The position numbers and the translations under genes are program-made. From Streptomyces roseirectus (GTDB lineage: Bacteria; Actinomycetota; Actinomycetes; Streptomycetales; Streptomycetaceae), in the NCBI RefSeq assembly GCF_014489635.1, contig NZ_CP060828.1:6904001-6968000 (forward strand): a DNA stretch of 64,000 nucleotides, written 5' to 3'. This document shows, piece after piece, positions 36,710 through 49,656 of this stretch. The notes beneath the pieces were generated by a model. The model did not search any database. It had not been told where the DNA came from and worked only from the letters and a program-made list of their open reading frames with translations. Position 1 is the first letter of the stretch. Every line of letters begins with the position of its first letter.

Positions 36710-37903
36710 GTGGCAGCACCGCAGAACTACCTCGCAGTCATCAAGGTCATCGGTGTCGGCGGCGGTGGTGTCAATGCCATCAACCGGATGATCGAAGTCG
36801 GACTCAAGGGCGTCGAGTTCATCGCCATCAACACCGACGCGCAGGCGCTGTTGATGAGCGACGCCGACGTCAAGCTCGACGTCGGCCGCGAACTCACCCG
36901 CGGACTCGGCGCCGGCGCCAACCCGGCGGTCGGCCGCAAGGCCGCCGAGGACCACCGCGAGGAGATCGAGGAGGTCCTCAAGGGGGCCGACATGGTCTTC
37001 GTGACGGCCGGCGAGGGCGGCGGCACCGGCACCGGCGGCGCACCCGTCGTCGCCAACATCGCCCGCTCGCTCGGCGCGCTCACCATCGGCGTGGTCACCC
37101 GCCCGTTCACCTTCGAGGGCCGGCGCCGCGCCAACCAGGCCGAGGACGGCATCGCGGAACTGCGCGAAGAGGTCGACACCCTCATCGTCATCCCCAACGA
37201 CCGGCTGCTGTCCATCTCGGACCGCCAGGTCTCCGTCCTCGACGCCTTCAAGTCGGCCGACCAGGTCCTGCTCTCCGGTGTCCAGGGCATCACCGACCTC
37301 ATCACCACCCCGGGCCTGATCAACCTTGACTTCGCCGACGTCAAGTCCGTGATGTCCGAGGCCGGTTCGGCGCTCATGGGCATCGGCTCGGCCCGCGGCG
37401 ACGACCGCGCGGTGGCCGCCGCCGAGATGGCCATCTCCTCGCCGCTCCTCGAAGCCTCCATCGACGGCGCCCGCGGTGTCCTGCTCTCCATCTCCGGCGG
37501 CTCGGACCTCGGCCTGTTCGAGATCAACGAGGCCGCCCAGCTGGTCTCCGAGGCCGCCCACCCCGAGGCGAACATCATCTTCGGCGCCGTCATCGACGAC
37601 GCCCTCGGCGACGAGGTCCGCGTCACGGTCATCGCGGCCGGCTTCGACGGGGGCCAGCCCCCGGCCCGCCGGGACAACGTGATCGGCTCGGCCTCCACCC
37701 GCCGCGAGGAGCCCGCCCCGGTCAGCCGGCCCGAGTCCCGCCCGTCCTTCGGCTCGCTCGGCAGCGTGACGCCGAAGGAGGACCCGGAGCCCGCTCCGGA
37801 GCCGGTCGCCGACCTGCCCCCGCTGAGCCCGCCGGTCCCGCCGTCGCGGACCTACTCGGACAGCGCCGCCGAGGAACTGGACGTCCCGGACTTCCTGAAG
37901 TGA
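36710..37903 (+). CDS. ftsZ: Cell division GTPase FtsZ
   Basis: A 397-residue tubulin homologue that forms the Z-ring or, in aerial hyphae, Z-ring ladders. The nucleotide-binding part has [14 protein letters not shown] and the tubulin signature [13 protein letters not shown]; the T7 synergy loop is [11 protein letters not shown]. After about residue 320 a Pro/Glu/Ser-rich linker leads to the C-terminal peptide LDVPDFLK, which binds SepF and other partners. GTG at 36710 has a purine-rich GCGAGAGG site. The stop overlaps the pgeF GTG (GTGA). Confidence 0.99.
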   Translation: MAAPQNYLAVIKVIGVGGGGVNAINRMIEVGLKGVEFIAINTDAQALLMSDADVKLDVGRELTRGLGAGANPAVGRKAAEDHREEIEEVLKGADMVFVTAGEGGGTGTGGAPVVANIARSLGALTIGVVTRPFTFEGRRRANQAEDGIAELREEVDTLIVIPNDRLLSISDRQVSVLDAFKSADQVLLSGVQGITDLITTPGLINLDFADVKSVMSEAGSALMGIGSARGDDRAVAAAEMAISSPLLEASIDGARGVLLSISGGSDLGLFEINEAAQLVSEAAHPEANIIFGAVIDDALGDEVRVTVIAAGFDGGQPPARRDNVIGSASTRREEPAPVSRPESRPSFGSLGSVTPKEDPEPAPEPVADLPPLSPPVPPSRTYSDSAAEELDVPDFLK

Positions 37904-38628
37904 TAGGACAGCGCGAGAGCGTGAGCGGCGCGCACTTCGCCTTCACCGACCGGTGGGGTGGGGTGAGCGCCGCTCCGTATGAGGAGCTGAACCTCGGCGG
38001 CGCGGTCGGTGACGACCCCGCCGCCGTCCTGACCAACCGCGAACTGGCCGCCAAGTCGCTCGGGTTGGACCCGGCCGACGTGGTGTGGATGAACCAGGTG
38101 CACGGCGCTGACGTTCAGGTCGTCAGCGAACCCTGGGGCACGAAGCCGGTTCCGGAGGTCGACGCGATCGTCACCGCCCGCCCCGGCCTCGCGCTCGCCG
38201 TCCTCACCGCCGACTGCGTGCCCGTCCTGCTGGCCGACCCGGTCGCCGGTGTCGCCGCCGCCGCGCACGCGGGCCGGCCCGGCATGGTGAAGGGCGTCGT
38301 CCCCGCCGCCGTGCGCGCCATGATCGAACTCGGCGCCGAACCGGCGCGCATCGTCGCCCGCACCGGGCCCGCGGTCTGCGGCCGGTGCTACGAAGTGCCG
38401 GCGGACATGCGCGCCGAGGTCGCCGCGCTCGAACCGGCGGCGTACGCGGAGACGAGCTGGGGCACTCCCGCCGTCGACGTCGCCGCCGGAGCGCACGCGC
38501 AACTCGACGCGCTCGGTGTGCGCGACCGGGCGCAGTCCCCGGTGTGCACGCTGGAGTCGCACGACCACTTCTCGTACCGCCGCGACCGCTCGACAGGGCG
38601 ACTCGCGGGATATGTCTGGTTGGGCTGA
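37900..38628 (+). CDS. pgeF: YlmD/YfiH-family purine nucleoside phosphorylase
   Basis: A 242-residue protein of the family once called multicopper oxidase or laccase. Family members act as zinc-dependent purine nucleoside phosphorylases or adenosine deaminases, and E. coli PgeF edits misincorporated L-Ser in UDP-MurNAc peptides. Conserved blocks are [25 protein letters not shown] and [16 protein letters not shown] at 37900 overlaps the ftsZ stop; GTG at 37921 is a plausible shorter start. Its place after ftsZ is standard in Gram-positives. Confidence 0.9.
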   Translation: MIGQRESVSGAHFAFTDRWGGVSAAPYEELNLGGAVGDDPAAVLTNRELAAKSLGLDPADVVWMNQVHGADVQVVSEPWGTKPVPEVDAIVTARPGLALAVLTADCVPVLLADPVAGVAAAAHAGRPGMVKGVVPAAVRAMIELGAEPARIVARTGPAVCGRCYEVPADMRAEVAALEPAAYAETSWGTPAVDVAAGAHAQLDALGVRDRAQSPVCTLESHDHFSYRRDRSTGRLAGYVWLG

Positions 38629-38634
38629 TGGGGC

Positions 38635-39354
38635 ATGACGGACCGTAAGGACGAACTCGCCGGGAATCTGGCGAAGGTTGAGGAGCGCATCGCGCGCGCG
38701 TGCGCCGATGCCGGGCGGGCCCGGTCGGAGGTGACGCTGATCGTCGTCACCAAGACCTATCCGGCGAGCGATGTGCGGATGCTCGCCGAACTCGGGGTGC
38801 GCCACGTCGCCGAGAACAAGGACCAGGACGCCGCGCCCAAGGCCGCCGAGTGCGCGGACCTGCCGCTGACCTGGCACTTCGTCGGGCAGTTGCAGACCAA
38901 CAAGGCGCGTTCCGTGGTGGGTTACGCGGACTACGTGCAGTCGGTGGACCGGGATCGGCTGGTCGTCTCGCTGTCGAAAGAGGCCGGGAAGGCCGGGCGG
39001 GAGACCGGGTGCCTGATCCAGGTCGCGCTGGACGCGGGCGAGAGTGCGCGCGGTGAGCGCGGGGGCGTCGCGCCGGGCGGAATCGAGGAGTTGGCCGAGC
39101 TGATCGCCGGCTCGCCGGGGCTGCGGCTCGACGGGCTGATGACCGTCGCTCCGCTGACCGGGGAGTACGCCGGCCGTGAACGGGCGGCGTTCGGGCGGCT
39201 GATGGATTTGTCGACCGACCTGCGCCGAACTCATCCGGCTGCCACCATGGTGTCAGCGGGGATGAGCGCGGACCTTGAGCAGGCCGTGGCTGCCGGGGCG
39301 ACACATGTGCGCGTCGGCAGTGCGGTACTCGGAGTCCGTCCTCGGCTCGGGTAA
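38635..39354 (+). CDS. yggS: PLP-binding homeostasis protein YggS
   Basis: A 239-residue fold-III-type pyridoxal-phosphate protein (YggS/PLPBP). The PLP lysine is in LIVVTKTYPASDVRML, the phosphate-binding stretch in WHFVGQLQTNKAR, and the C-terminal block in MVSAGMSADLEQAVAAGATH. It controls free PLP and amino-acid balance rather than acting as an enzyme. ATG at 38635 is 6 bp after pgeF. A 129-bp gap precedes sepF and may hold another promoter. Confidence 0.94.
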   Translation: MTDRKDELAGNLAKVEERIARACADAGRARSEVTLIVVTKTYPASDVRMLAELGVRHVAENKDQDAAPKAAECADLPLTWHFVGQLQTNKARSVVGYADYVQSVDRDRLVVSLSKEAGKAGRETGCLIQVALDAGESARGERGGVAPGGIEELAELIAGSPGLRLDGLMTVAPLTGEYAGRERAAFGRLMDLSTDLRRTHPAATMVSAGMSADLEQAVAAGATHVRVGSAVLGVRPRLG

Positions 39355-39483
39355 CGTCGCCAGGAAGTCGGACCACAGTAGAAAATATGGTCATTACCCG
39401 CCAGGAGGCGGACACAAGGGCCACGTGGATCGCGGGACTTGGCAGTCGTCAACCGATCCACCACAGAGCGGAGGACTCAGAGC

Positions 39484-40122
39484 ATGGCCGGCGCGATGCG
39501 CAAGATGGCGGTCTACCTCGGCCTCGTGGAGGACGATGGGTACGACGGCCGGGGCTTCGACCCCGATGACGACTTCGAACCCGAGCTGGACGAACCCGAG
39601 CGCGACCACCGGCGGCACGAACCGTCCCACCAGTCGCACAACGCACATCAGTCCCAAAGGGACGAAGAGGTGCGAATCGTCCAACCCCCCGCTCCCCGCG
39701 AGCCGGTGGTCCGCGCGGCGGCGCCGACCGTGGAATCCGGGCGTCCCGCGCGCATCGCGCCCGTGGCGTCCATCACACAAGAACGTCAGTCCCTGGAGAA
39801 GAACGCACCGGTGATCATGCCCAAGGTCGTGTCCGAACGAGAGCCTTACCGGATCACCACGCTCCACCCGCGGACCTACAACGAGGCCCGTACCATCGGG
39901 GAACACTTCCGTGAGGGCACCCCGGTGATCATGAATCTCACTGAGATGGACGACACAGATGCGAAGCGACTTGTCGACTTTGCGGCCGGTCTGGTGTTCG
40001 GTCTTCATGGCAGCATCGAGCGGGTGACGCAGAAAGTGTTCCTGTTGTCTCCTGCTAACGTCGATGTCACGGCGGAGGACAAGGCCCGCATCGCAGAGGG
40101 CGGGTTCTTCAACCAGAGCTGA
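39484..40122 (+). CDS. sepF: Z-ring membrane anchor SepF
   Basis: A 212-residue protein. It has an amphipathic N-terminal segment ([17 protein letters not shown]), an acidic and then His/Arg-rich disordered linker (residues 20-110), and the C-terminal SepF dimerisation domain ([20 protein letters not shown] and [18 protein letters not shown]). In actinobacteria, which lack FtsA, SepF ties FtsZ to the membrane. ATG at 39484 follows GGAGGA. The small, conserved N terminus supports this start over the longer frame. Confidence 0.96.
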   Translation: MAGAMRKMAVYLGLVEDDGYDGRGFDPDDDFEPELDEPERDHRRHEPSHQSHNAHQSQRDEEVRIVQPPAPREPVVRAAAPTVESGRPARIAPVASITQERQSLEKNAPVIMPKVVSEREPYRITTLHPRTYNEARTIGEHFREGTPVIMNLTEMDDTDAKRLVDFAAGLVFGLHGSIERVTQKVFLLSPANVDVTAEDKARIAEGGFFNQS

Positions 40123-40193
40123 GACGCACCACCGGAACAACACGGCAAGACACGACAGAGCACAGGTAAGCAGGGGAGAGGGAAGCACCGAAC

Positions 40194-40478
40194 ATGGGCG
40201 TGGTCCTGAACATCGTCTACATCGCGCTGATGGTCTTCCTCATCGTGCTCATCTTCCGGTTGGTCATGGACTACGTCTTCCAGTTCGCCCGCTCGTGGCA
40301 ACCCGGCAAGGCGATGGTGGTCGTTCTGGAGGCCACCTACACTGTCACCGATCCACCGCTCAAGCTTCTTCGGCGGTTCATCCCGCCGTTGCGTCTCGGG
40401 GGCGTGGCGCTCGACCTGTCCTTCTTCGTACTGATGATCATCGTCTACGTCCTGATCTCGATCGTGATCCGGCTGTGA
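40194..40478 (+). CDS. yggT: YggT-family membrane protein
   Basis: A 94-residue protein with two membrane helices (VVLNIVYIALMVFLIVLIF and LDLSFFVLMIIVYVLISIVI) joined by a loop that holds the family motif LEATYTVTDPPLKLLRRFIP. It is conserved between sepF and divIVA in actinobacteria and Firmicutes. Its role is unclear, possibly helping place division or osmotic-response factors. A GGGGAGAGGGA site precedes the ATG. divIVA starts 52 bp later. Confidence 0.92.
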   Translation: MGVVLNIVYIALMVFLIVLIFRLVMDYVFQFARSWQPGKAMVVVLEATYTVTDPPLKLLRRFIPPLRLGGVALDLSFFVLMIIVYVLISIVIRL

Positions 40479-40530
40479 GCGATGTGACCTACCGTCTTGC
40501 CGATGCCGAAGACAACGTTGAGGTGAAGAG

Positions 40531-41841
40531 ATGCCGTTGACCCCCGAGGACGTGCGGAACAAGCAGTTCACGACCGTCCGCCTCCGAGAAGGCTATGACG
40601 AGGACGAGGTCGATGCCTTCCTCGACGAGGTCGAAGCCGAACTGACCCGCCTGCTCCGCGAGAACGAGGATCTGCGCGCGAAACTGGCCGCGGCCACCCG
40701 CGCCGCCGCGCAGAACCAGCAGAACATGCGCAAGGCCCCCGAGCCGCAGGACCAGCAGCAGGGCATGCCCCCGCAGCAGCAGGGCATGCCGCCCCAGCAG
40801 CAGGGGATGCCCCAGCAAGGAATGCCGCAGCAGGGCATGCCCCAGCAAGGGATGCCGCAGCAGCCCGGTATGCCGCAGCAGGGGATGCCCCAGCAGGGCA
40901 TGCGAGGCCCCGGCGCCCCGGTCCCCGCGGGGATATCGGGTCCGCCGCAGCAGCAGATGGGCGGCCCCATGGGCGGCCCGCCCCAGCTGCCGAGCGGTGC
41001 CCCGCAGCTCCCGGCCGGCCCCAGCGGCCAGGGTCCCCAGGGTCCCGGTCCGATGGGGCAGGGCCCGATGGGTCCCGGCGGTCCGATGGGCCAGGGTCCG
41101 ATGGGCGGTCAGCCGCCCATGCAGCAGCAGATGGGTGGCCCGATGGGCGGCCCCATGGGCGGTCCGATGGGCGGCCCCGGTCAGGGCCCCGGTGGCGACA
41201 GCGCCGCCCGCGTCCTCTCGCTGGCCCAGCAGACCGCCGACCAGGCGATCGCCGAGGCCCGCTCCGAAGCCAACAAGATCGTCGGCGAGGCCCGTTCGCG
41301 CGCCGAGGGCCTGGAGCGCGACGCCCGCGCCAAGGCCGACGCCCTTGAGCGGGACGCGCAGGAGAAGCACCGCGTCGCCATGGGCTCCCTGGAGTCCGCG
41401 CGCGCCACGCTGGAGCGCAAGGTCGAGGACCTGCGCGGCTTCGAGCGCGAGTACCGCACCCGCCTGAAGTCCTACCTGGAGTCGCAGCTGCGCCAGCTGG
41501 AGACCCAGGCCGACGACTCCCTCGCCCCGCCGCGCACCCCCGCGACGGCCTCCCTGCCGCCGTCCCCGTCGCCCTCCATGGCCCCGGCCGGCGCGGGCGC
41601 CCCGTCCTACGGCGCCGGTGGCTCCAGCATGGGCAACGGCGGCGGTTCCGGGATGGGCGGCCCGATGGGCGGTCCCGGCATGGGTGCGCCCAGCCCCGTC
41701 GCCCCGTCCTACGGTGGCCAGCAGCAGATGTCCCCCGCCATGACCCAGCCCATGGCTCCCGTCCGCCCGCAGGGCCCCTCCCCGATGGGACAGGCGCCCT
41801 CTCCGATGCGCGGCTTCCTCATCGACGAGGACGACAACTGA
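40531..41841 (+). CDS. divIVA: Polar growth scaffold DivIVA (Wag31)
   Basis: A 436-residue coiled-coil protein that marks hyphal tips and recruits the wall-growth machinery. The membrane-binding N-terminal domain ([20 protein letters not shown]) and first coiled coil end near residue 60. An insert of roughly 170 residues rich in Gln, Gly, Met and Pro follows, then the second coiled coil ([20 protein letters not shown] to about 330) and another Gly/Met/Pro-rich tail ending in [10 protein letters not shown]. Streptomyces DivIVA is usually long, but the eight GMP-type repeats stand out. It is the last gene of the cluster before two terminators. Confidence 0.97.
   Translation: MPLTPEDVRNKQFTTVRLREGYDEDEVDAFLDEVEAELTRLLRENEDLRAKLAAATRAAAQNQQNMRKAPEPQDQQQGMPPQQQGMPPQQQGMPQQGMPQQGMPQQGMPQQPGMPQQGMPQQGMRGPGAPVPAGISGPPQQQMGGPMGGPPQLPSGAPQLPAGPSGQGPQGPGPMGQGPMGPGGPMGQGPMGGQPPMQQQMGGPMGGPMGGPMGGPGQGPGGDSAARVLSLAQQTADQAIAEARSEANKIVGEARSRAEGLERDARAKADALERDAQEKHRVAMGSLESARATLERKVEDLRGFEREYRTRLKSYLESQLRQLETQADDSLAPPRTPATASLPPSPSPSMAPAGAGAPSYGAGGSSMGNGGGSGMGGPMGGPGMGAPSPVAPSYGGQQQMSPAMTQPMAPVRPQGPSPMGQAPSPMRGFLIDEDDN
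40755..40905. repeat. In-frame repeats in divIVA (GMPQQ units)
   Basis: Eight successive units of about 15-21 bp, based on GGNATGCCSCAGCAG, encode GMPPQQQ or GMPQQ. The later units are nearly identical at the DNA level, so slippage is likely. The stretch falls in the disordered linker between the two coiled coils. Confidence 0.9.
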
Positions 41842-41896
41842 CGGCCCTCACAGGCCCCTACGGCACGTAGTACGCCGTAGACGTCGGCAGCGTTCA

Positions 41897-41935
41897 GGGC
41901 GCGGCCCCGGATTCGTCCGGGGCCGCGCCCTTTTT
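41897..41935 (+). terminator. Rho-independent terminator of the dcw cluster
   Basis: A 14-bp perfect stem (GGGCGCGGCCCCGG with its complement), a 6-nt ATTCGT loop and a T5 run, 55 bp past the divIVA stop. A textbook terminator. Confidence 0.95.
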
Positions 41936-41965
41936 ACGCGAGTTGAGGGGGAGTTGATCAGGGGG

Positions 41966-42012
41966 ACGACGAAGGCCCGGCCCCCTGTGCGGGGAAGCCG
42001 GGCCTTCGTCGT
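41966..42012 (-). terminator. Terminator of ileS
   Basis: A perfect 16-bp inverted repeat (ACGACGAAGGCCCGGC with its complement) with an inner CCCC/GGGG pairing, ending 6 bp from the ileS stop. It probably serves the minus strand and backs up the divIVA terminator. Confidence 0.85.
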
Positions 42013-42017
42013 GCGGG

Positions 42018-45155
<3,138 letters not shown>

Positions 45156-45161
45156 CTCCGA

Positions 45162-45425
45162 GCTTCCTCCAACGGACTTGCTGCCTTCCGTCGGAGGGAC
45201 GAGAAACGTGTCCGGCCTCGCCGGGTTCCCGCGGTACCACCCTCCTTGGCCCCGCTGACCGCGGGACCCTCTCATTGGGGTCGCGAAACCGGGTCTACTC
45301 GCCTGCTGGCTTTCTTCCGGCGGCTCCGGGGTGATCTTCGCGTCGCGCTCGCCCCCGGGCTCCCACCGTCCCCGGGTCGCTCTCGGCCGCTCACGCCGCT
45401 ACTCGTCCCCATCCAAGCTTTCTCG
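45162..45425 (-). promoter_or_regulatory. T-box leader controlling ileS translation
   Basis: On the minus strand the invariant T-box AGGGTGGTACCGCGG occupies the complement of 45229-45243. Upstream, at the complement of 45333-45335, is an ATC in context GAAGATCACC, a plausible isoleucine specifier. Downstream, the complement of 45187-45199 pairs with the complement of 45164-45176, which includes the GGAGG of the ileS ribosome site, over 11 contiguous base pairs. This fits the actinobacterial ileS T-boxes that switch translation rather than termination. The 5' limit is approximate. Confidence 0.92.
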
Positions 45426-45578
45426 CTCCGCTCAGTGTACGGGGCCCGGGGGAGGTTGGCCGAACGGTATTCCCGGGGCCGGGGCGGGCGGTGCGCGCTG
45501 TTGCCGACCGGCGTAAGTCGATTTATCGTCCGACCACGATTCGCGTGCAAGATCACGGTAGGCGAAGGGGCCGCGGCC

Positions 45579-46091
45579 ATGGTGGCGAAGAAGACGGGGA
45601 AGGTTGTCGAGGGAACGGCGCGCAAAGCCGCGGCCCGGAAGAAGGCCGTGAAACCGACAGTGGTCGCGGAGACGGGAGGTACGAAGGTGGTCGCTGGGGT
45701 GTTGGCTGTCCGGGCGGGGGAGGAACCCTGGACCGAGGCGGAGGTGGACGAGGCGCGGGCGGAGCTGATGTCGGAGGTGCTGCGGCTGCGGGGGGAGATC
45801 CACTCGTCCGAGGACGCGCTCGCCGGGCTGATGCGGGATTCCGGGGACGGGGCGGGGGACGATCAGGCGGACACCGGGACGAAGAACATCACGCGGGAGC
45901 ATGAGATGGCGCTCACGGCGAACGCGCGGGAGATGTTGTCGCAGAGTGAGCGGGCGTTGGAGCGGTTGGACTCGGGGACGTACGGGGTGTGCGAGAGGTG
46001 TGGGGAGGCGATCGGGAAGGCTCGGATGCAGGCGTTTCCTCGGGCGACGCTGTGTGTTGAGTGCAAGCAGAAGGAGGAACGGCGCTACTGA
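45579..46091 (+). CDS. TraR/DksA-family zinc-finger protein
   Basis: A 170-residue protein. A basic Lys/Ala-rich N-terminal tail (about 40 residues) is followed by a helical hairpin region and a C4 zinc finger (GVCERCGEAIGKARMQAFPR, then LCVECKQ). The fold suggests binding in the RNA polymerase secondary channel, but the acidic tip residues of true DksA are not clearly conserved. ATG at 45579 is preceded by a GGCGAAGGGG stretch. It sits between ileS (divergent) and lspA. Confidence 0.88.
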   Translation: MVAKKTGKVVEGTARKAAARKKAVKPTVVAETGGTKVVAGVLAVRAGEEPWTEAEVDEARAELMSEVLRLRGEIHSSEDALAGLMRDSGDGAGDDQADTGTKNITREHEMALTANAREMLSQSERALERLDSGTYGVCERCGEAIGKARMQAFPRATLCVECKQKEERRY

Positions 46092-46265
46092 GGGGGGTGG
46101 CGGGGGTGCGTTGGCGGGTGCGGCGCCGTCGTGGTTGATCGCGCCCGCGCGGCGGTAGCCGCAAATCGATACAGCCCCGCGCCCCTGGAAAGGACGGCGC
46201 TGCGCGCCTGTCTTTCCAGGGGTGTCGTACTCTCGTCCTCACTGGTACCTACGTGAGGGACTTAC
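46092..46265. repeat. Dispersed intergenic element, copy 1
   Basis: This gap contains GGCGGTAGCCGCAAATCGAT followed by ACAGCCCCGCGCCCCTGGAA, and the reverse complement of its end (TTTCCAGGGG) some 40 bp later, so it can form a hairpin. Close relatives occur at 49657-49700 and in the two copies at 49461-49640. Similar elements are widespread in Streptomyces intergenic DNA. Confidence 0.7.
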
Positions 46266-46811
46266 GTGGCAGAGGTGGAGCGCGTCATCGGTACGTCGGA
46301 GGAACCTGAGAGCGAGCAGCCTCGGGGGAAGCGGCGGGTTGCCGTGTTGTTTGTGGTGGCTGCCGTTGCCTATGCGCTCGATCTGGTCAGCAAGATCATT
46401 GTGGTGGCCAAGCTGGAGCATCACGCGCCGGTCGAGTTGATCGGGGACTGGCTGAAGCTGGAGGCCATTCGGAATTCGGGGGCGGCGTTCAGTTTCGGGG
46501 AGGCGTTCACCGTTATTTTCACGGTGATCGCCAGTGCGGTGATCGTGGTGATCGTGCGGCTGGCGCGGAAGCTCTACAGCCTGCCGTGGGCGATCGCGCT
46601 GGGGCTGCTGCTCGGGGGGGCGCTCGGGAACCTCACGGACCGGATCTTCCGGGCGCCGGGGGTGTTCGAGGGGGCCGTGGTCGACTTCATCGCGCCGAAG
46701 CACTTCGCGGTGTTCAATCTGGCGGACTCGGCGATCGTCTGTGGCGGCATTCTGATCGTCCTGCTGTCGTTCAAGGGACTGGACCCGGACGGGACCGTCC
46801 ACAAGGACTGA
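46266..46811 (+). CDS. lspA: Lipoprotein signal peptidase (signal peptidase II)
   Basis: A 181-residue, four-helix membrane aspartyl protease that removes signal peptides from prolipoproteins. The catalytic Asp residues are in GNLTDRIFR and [13 protein letters not shown]; the conserved NSGAAFSFG loop is present. A charged cytoplasmic N-terminal tail of about 23 residues precedes the first helix. The GTG start at 46266 lies in GGGACTTACGTGG, with only a weak ribosome site. rluD follows after 12 bp and is probably co-transcribed. Confidence 0.96.
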   Translation: MAEVERVIGTSEEPESEQPRGKRRVAVLFVVAAVAYALDLVSKIIVVAKLEHHAPVELIGDWLKLEAIRNSGAAFSFGEAFTVIFTVIASAVIVVIVRLARKLYSLPWAIALGLLLGGALGNLTDRIFRAPGVFEGAVVDFIAPKHFAVFNLADSAIVCGGILIVLLSFKGLDPDGTVHKD

Positions 46812-46823
46812 CATACTCGACGG

Positions 46824-47768
46824 GTGAGCACGATTCCCGAGATCCGAACCCTGCCCGTGCCGGACGGCCTGGAGGGCGAGCGCGTCGACGCCGCCATCTC
46901 CCGCATGTTCGGCTTCTCCCGCACCAAGGCCGCCGAGCTGGCCGCCGCGGGGAAGGTCTCGGTGGACGGCTCGGTGGTCGGCAAGTCGGAGCGCGTGCAC
47001 GGCGGCGCCTGGCTGGAGGTCGAGATGCCGCAGGCGCCCGCGCCGGTGCAGATCGTGGCCGAGCCGGTCGAGGGCATGGAGATCGTGTACGACGACGATG
47101 ACGTCGTCGTCATCGTGAAGCCCGTCGGGGTCGCCGCGCATCCCTCGCCGGGGTGGACCGGGACGACCGTGATCGGAGGGCTCGCCGCCGCCGGGTACCG
47201 GATCTCGACGTCCGGGGCGGCCGAGCGGCAGGGGATCGTGCACCGGCTGGACGTCGGGACGTCGGGGCTGATGGTCGTCGCGAAGTCGGAGCGGGCGTAC
47301 ACGTCGCTGAAGCGGCAGTTCAAGGAGCGGGTCGTCGACAAGCGGTACCACACGCTGGTCCAGGGGCACCCGGACCCGACGAGCGGGACGATCGACGCGC
47401 CCATCGGACGCCACCCCCAGCACGACTACAAGTGGGCGGTCACCGCGGACGGCAAGGCGTCCGTCACGCACTACGACCTCATCGAGGCGTTCCGGGCGGC
47501 GTCGCTGCTGGACATCAAGCTGGAGACGGGGCGCACGCACCAGATCCGGGTGCACATGTCGGCGCACCGGCACCCGTGTGTCGGCGACCTCACGTACGGG
47601 GCCGACCCGACGCTCGCGAAGCGGCTGCGGCTGACCCGGCAGTGGCTGCACGCCGTGCGCCTCGGGTTCGAGCACCCCGGGGACGGGGAGTGGGTCGAGT
47701 TCTCCAGCGACTACCCCGAGGACCTTCAGCGGGCGCTGGATCTGGTGCGCGAGGAGACGTACGGGTGA
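46824..47768 (+). CDS. rluD: RluD-family pseudouridine synthase
   Basis: A 314-residue rRNA-modifying enzyme. An N-terminal S4 RNA-binding domain ([20 protein letters not shown]) is followed by the RluA/RluD catalytic domain with the active Asp in [18 protein letters not shown] and the C-terminal [15 protein letters not shown] block. It isomerises uridines in large-subunit rRNA; the exact site cannot be told from sequence. GTG at 46824 lies 12 bp after lspA, an arrangement seen widely in bacteria. Confidence 0.94.
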   Translation: MSTIPEIRTLPVPDGLEGERVDAAISRMFGFSRTKAAELAAAGKVSVDGSVVGKSERVHGGAWLEVEMPQAPAPVQIVAEPVEGMEIVYDDDDVVVIVKPVGVAAHPSPGWTGTTVIGGLAAAGYRISTSGAAERQGIVHRLDVGTSGLMVVAKSERAYTSLKRQFKERVVDKRYHTLVQGHPDPTSGTIDAPIGRHPQHDYKWAVTADGKASVTHYDLIEAFRAASLLDIKLETGRTHQIRVHMSAHRHPCVGDLTYGADPTLAKRLRLTRQWLHAVRLGFEHPGDGEWVEFSSDYPEDLQRALDLVREETYG

Positions 47769-47856
47769 GCTGACGGGCCCTGGCGGGCTCGGTGTGTGGG
47801 CCCGGGTGCGAGGCTTGTTCTTGATCGCCTGTGTCTAGAACGCCGGAGCGCCTGTC

Positions 47857-49443
47857 GTGGACCAGTTGGCCTTGTTGTTCGTGCTGCTGCTCGGGGCCGT
47901 GATCAGTGTGCCGCTCGGGGACCGGTTCGGGCTGCCGTCGCCGGTGCTGATGACGTTGCTCGGGATCGTGCTCGCCGTCGCGGACTTCGTGCCGAACGTG
48001 GACATCCCGCCGGGGCTGATTCTGCCGGTGCTGTTGCCGCCGTTGCTGTACGCGGCGGTGCGGCGGACGTCGTGGCGGCAGTTCGCGGCCAACAAGCGGC
48101 CCATCTTTCTGCTGGCCGTCGCGCTCGTCTTCGTCACGACGTTCTCCGTCGCGGCCGTCGCCCACTCCATCGTGCCGGGGCTTTCCGTTGCCGCCGCTGT
48201 CGCGTTGGGGGCGTTGGTCGCGCCGCCCGATCCTGTTGCCGCTACCGCTGTCGCCGGGCAGCTCGGGTTGCCCCGGCGGCTCGTGTCCATTCTGGAGGGG
48301 GAGGGGCTGTTCAACGACGTCACCGCGATCGTGCTGTACCACGTCGCCATCGCGGCCGTCGTGAGCGGGGAGTTCCACGCCGGGGAGGCGGTGCTCCAGT
48401 TCGTGCTGTCCGCCGTCGTCGCCGTCGTTGTGGGGGTTGGGCTCGGGTGGGGGGCCAACAAGTTGCTCGATCTGCTCGGGGACGCGACGTTGCAGATCAG
48501 CCTCACGTTGCTGGTGCCGTTCGCGGCGTACGTGCTGGCCGAGGAGTTGCACGGGTCCGGGGTGCTGGCTGTGCTGACCTGTGCGTTGTTCCTGGCCGAG
48601 TACGCGACCGACCCCGACGACGTCGTCAACCGGCTTGCCGGGCACGCGTTCTGGGACATCGTCGACACACTCGTCACCGGGGTGGCGTTCGGGCTCATCG
48701 GGCTTGAGCTGCACAACGCGATCCGGACGGCGTCCGGGCGGTGGGGGGAGATGCTGGGGTGGGCCGCCGTCGTCGCCGGGGTCGTCATCGTCGTGCGGTT
48801 GCTGTGGCTGTTGCCGGCCGGGTGGCTGGCGCGGAGGCTGCATGCCCGGCGGGATGTCGACGAGGAGATTCCGATGAGCTGGCGGGAGACCGTCGTCATG
48901 TGGTGGTCCGGGATGCGGGGGGTGGCGTCTGTGGCGCTCGCCCTCGCGATTCCGTTGCATGTCGATGAGGGGGGTGCGTTTCCCGCCCGTGACGAGATCG
49001 TCTTCATCGCGTTCGGGGTGATCATGACGACGCTCGTTCTTCAGGGGCTGACCCTTCCGTGGCTCGTGCGGAGGCTGGGGGTGCGGGCCGATACGGAGCG
49101 GGAGAAGGCGTATGAGCGTGCGCTCGCCGTGCGGGCCGCCAAGGCCGCGAAGCGCAGGCTCCGGGAGATCGAGGCGGTTGAGGAGTTGCCGGAGGAGGTG
49201 TCCGAGCAGTTGTTGCGGCGGGCCTTCGAGATCGGGGTACGGATCTCGCCGGGCCTTGCGGAGGATGAGCGGCTTGAGGGGCATGAACAGCGCGTTCGGC
49301 GGCTCAAGCGGGTGCGGAGGATCCAGGGCGAGATGATGAGCGCCGCCCGGCATGAGGTTCTTGCGGCGCGCGGGGAGGTGGGGGCGGATCCGGAAGTGGT
49401 GGACCGGGTGTTGCGGCAGCTGGATGTACGGAGCTTGCGGTGA
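47857..49443 (+). CDS. Na+/H+ antiporter, CPA1 family
   Basis: A 528-residue transporter with about twelve membrane helices to residue 400 and a cytoplasmic tail rich in Arg, Glu and Ala (residues 410-528). The ion-binding motif region is LGALVAPPDPVAATAVAGQL, with a following GEGLFNDVTAIVLYHVA. It exchanges protons for Na+ or K+ for pH and salt homeostasis. GTG at 47857 begins directly with the first helix. GC bias stays high but codons are more GGG/TTG-rich than in the dcw cluster. The 1.1 kb downstream is repeat DNA. Confidence 0.93.
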   Translation: MDQLALLFVLLLGAVISVPLGDRFGLPSPVLMTLLGIVLAVADFVPNVDIPPGLILPVLLPPLLYAAVRRTSWRQFAANKRPIFLLAVALVFVTTFSVAAVAHSIVPGLSVAAAVALGALVAPPDPVAATAVAGQLGLPRRLVSILEGEGLFNDVTAIVLYHVAIAAVVSGEFHAGEAVLQFVLSAVVAVVVGVGLGWGANKLLDLLGDATLQISLTLLVPFAAYVLAEELHGSGVLAVLTCALFLAEYATDPDDVVNRLAGHAFWDIVDTLVTGVAFGLIGLELHNAIRTASGRWGEMLGWAAVVAGVVIVVRLLWLLPAGWLARRLHARRDVDEEIPMSWRETVVMWWSGMRGVASVALALAIPLHVDEGGAFPARDEIVFIAFGVIMTTLVLQGLTLPWLVRRLGVRADTEREKAYERALAVRAAKAAKRRLREIEAVEELPEEVSEQLLRRAFEIGVRISPGLAEDERLEGHEQRVRRLKRVRRIQGEMMSAARHEVLAARGEVGADPEVVDRVLRQLDVRSLR

Positions 49444-49460
49444 GGGTGGGGGCCGTGGTT

Positions 49461-49523
49461 TGCCGGGTGCGGGTGCGTTGTGGCTGTTCGCGCAGTTCCC
49501 CGCGCCCCTGGAGGACTGGGGTG
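49461..49523. repeat. Dispersed intergenic element, copy 2
   Basis: Contains GGGTGCGGGTGCGTTGTGGC, then TGTTCGCGCAGTTCCCCGCG and CCCCTGGAGGACTGGG. It is nearly identical to the copy about 111 bp downstream. Confidence 0.85.
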
Positions 49524-49571
49524 CGGGTCGGGGATGTGAGCATGCGGGGAGGTGGGGGGTGGGGCTGTGGT

Positions 49572-49640
49572 TGTGCCGGGTGCGGGTACGTCGTGGTTGT
49601 TCGCGCAGTTCCCCGCGCCCCTGAAAGACTGGGTGCTGGT
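49572..49640. repeat. Dispersed intergenic element, copy 3
   Basis: Repeats the pattern of the preceding copy with a few substitutions: GGGTGCGGGTACGTCGTGGT, then TGTTCGCGCAGTTCCCCGCG and CCCCTGAAAGACTGGG. Confidence 0.85.
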
Positions 49641-49656
49641 GGGTGGTTGGGCGCGG

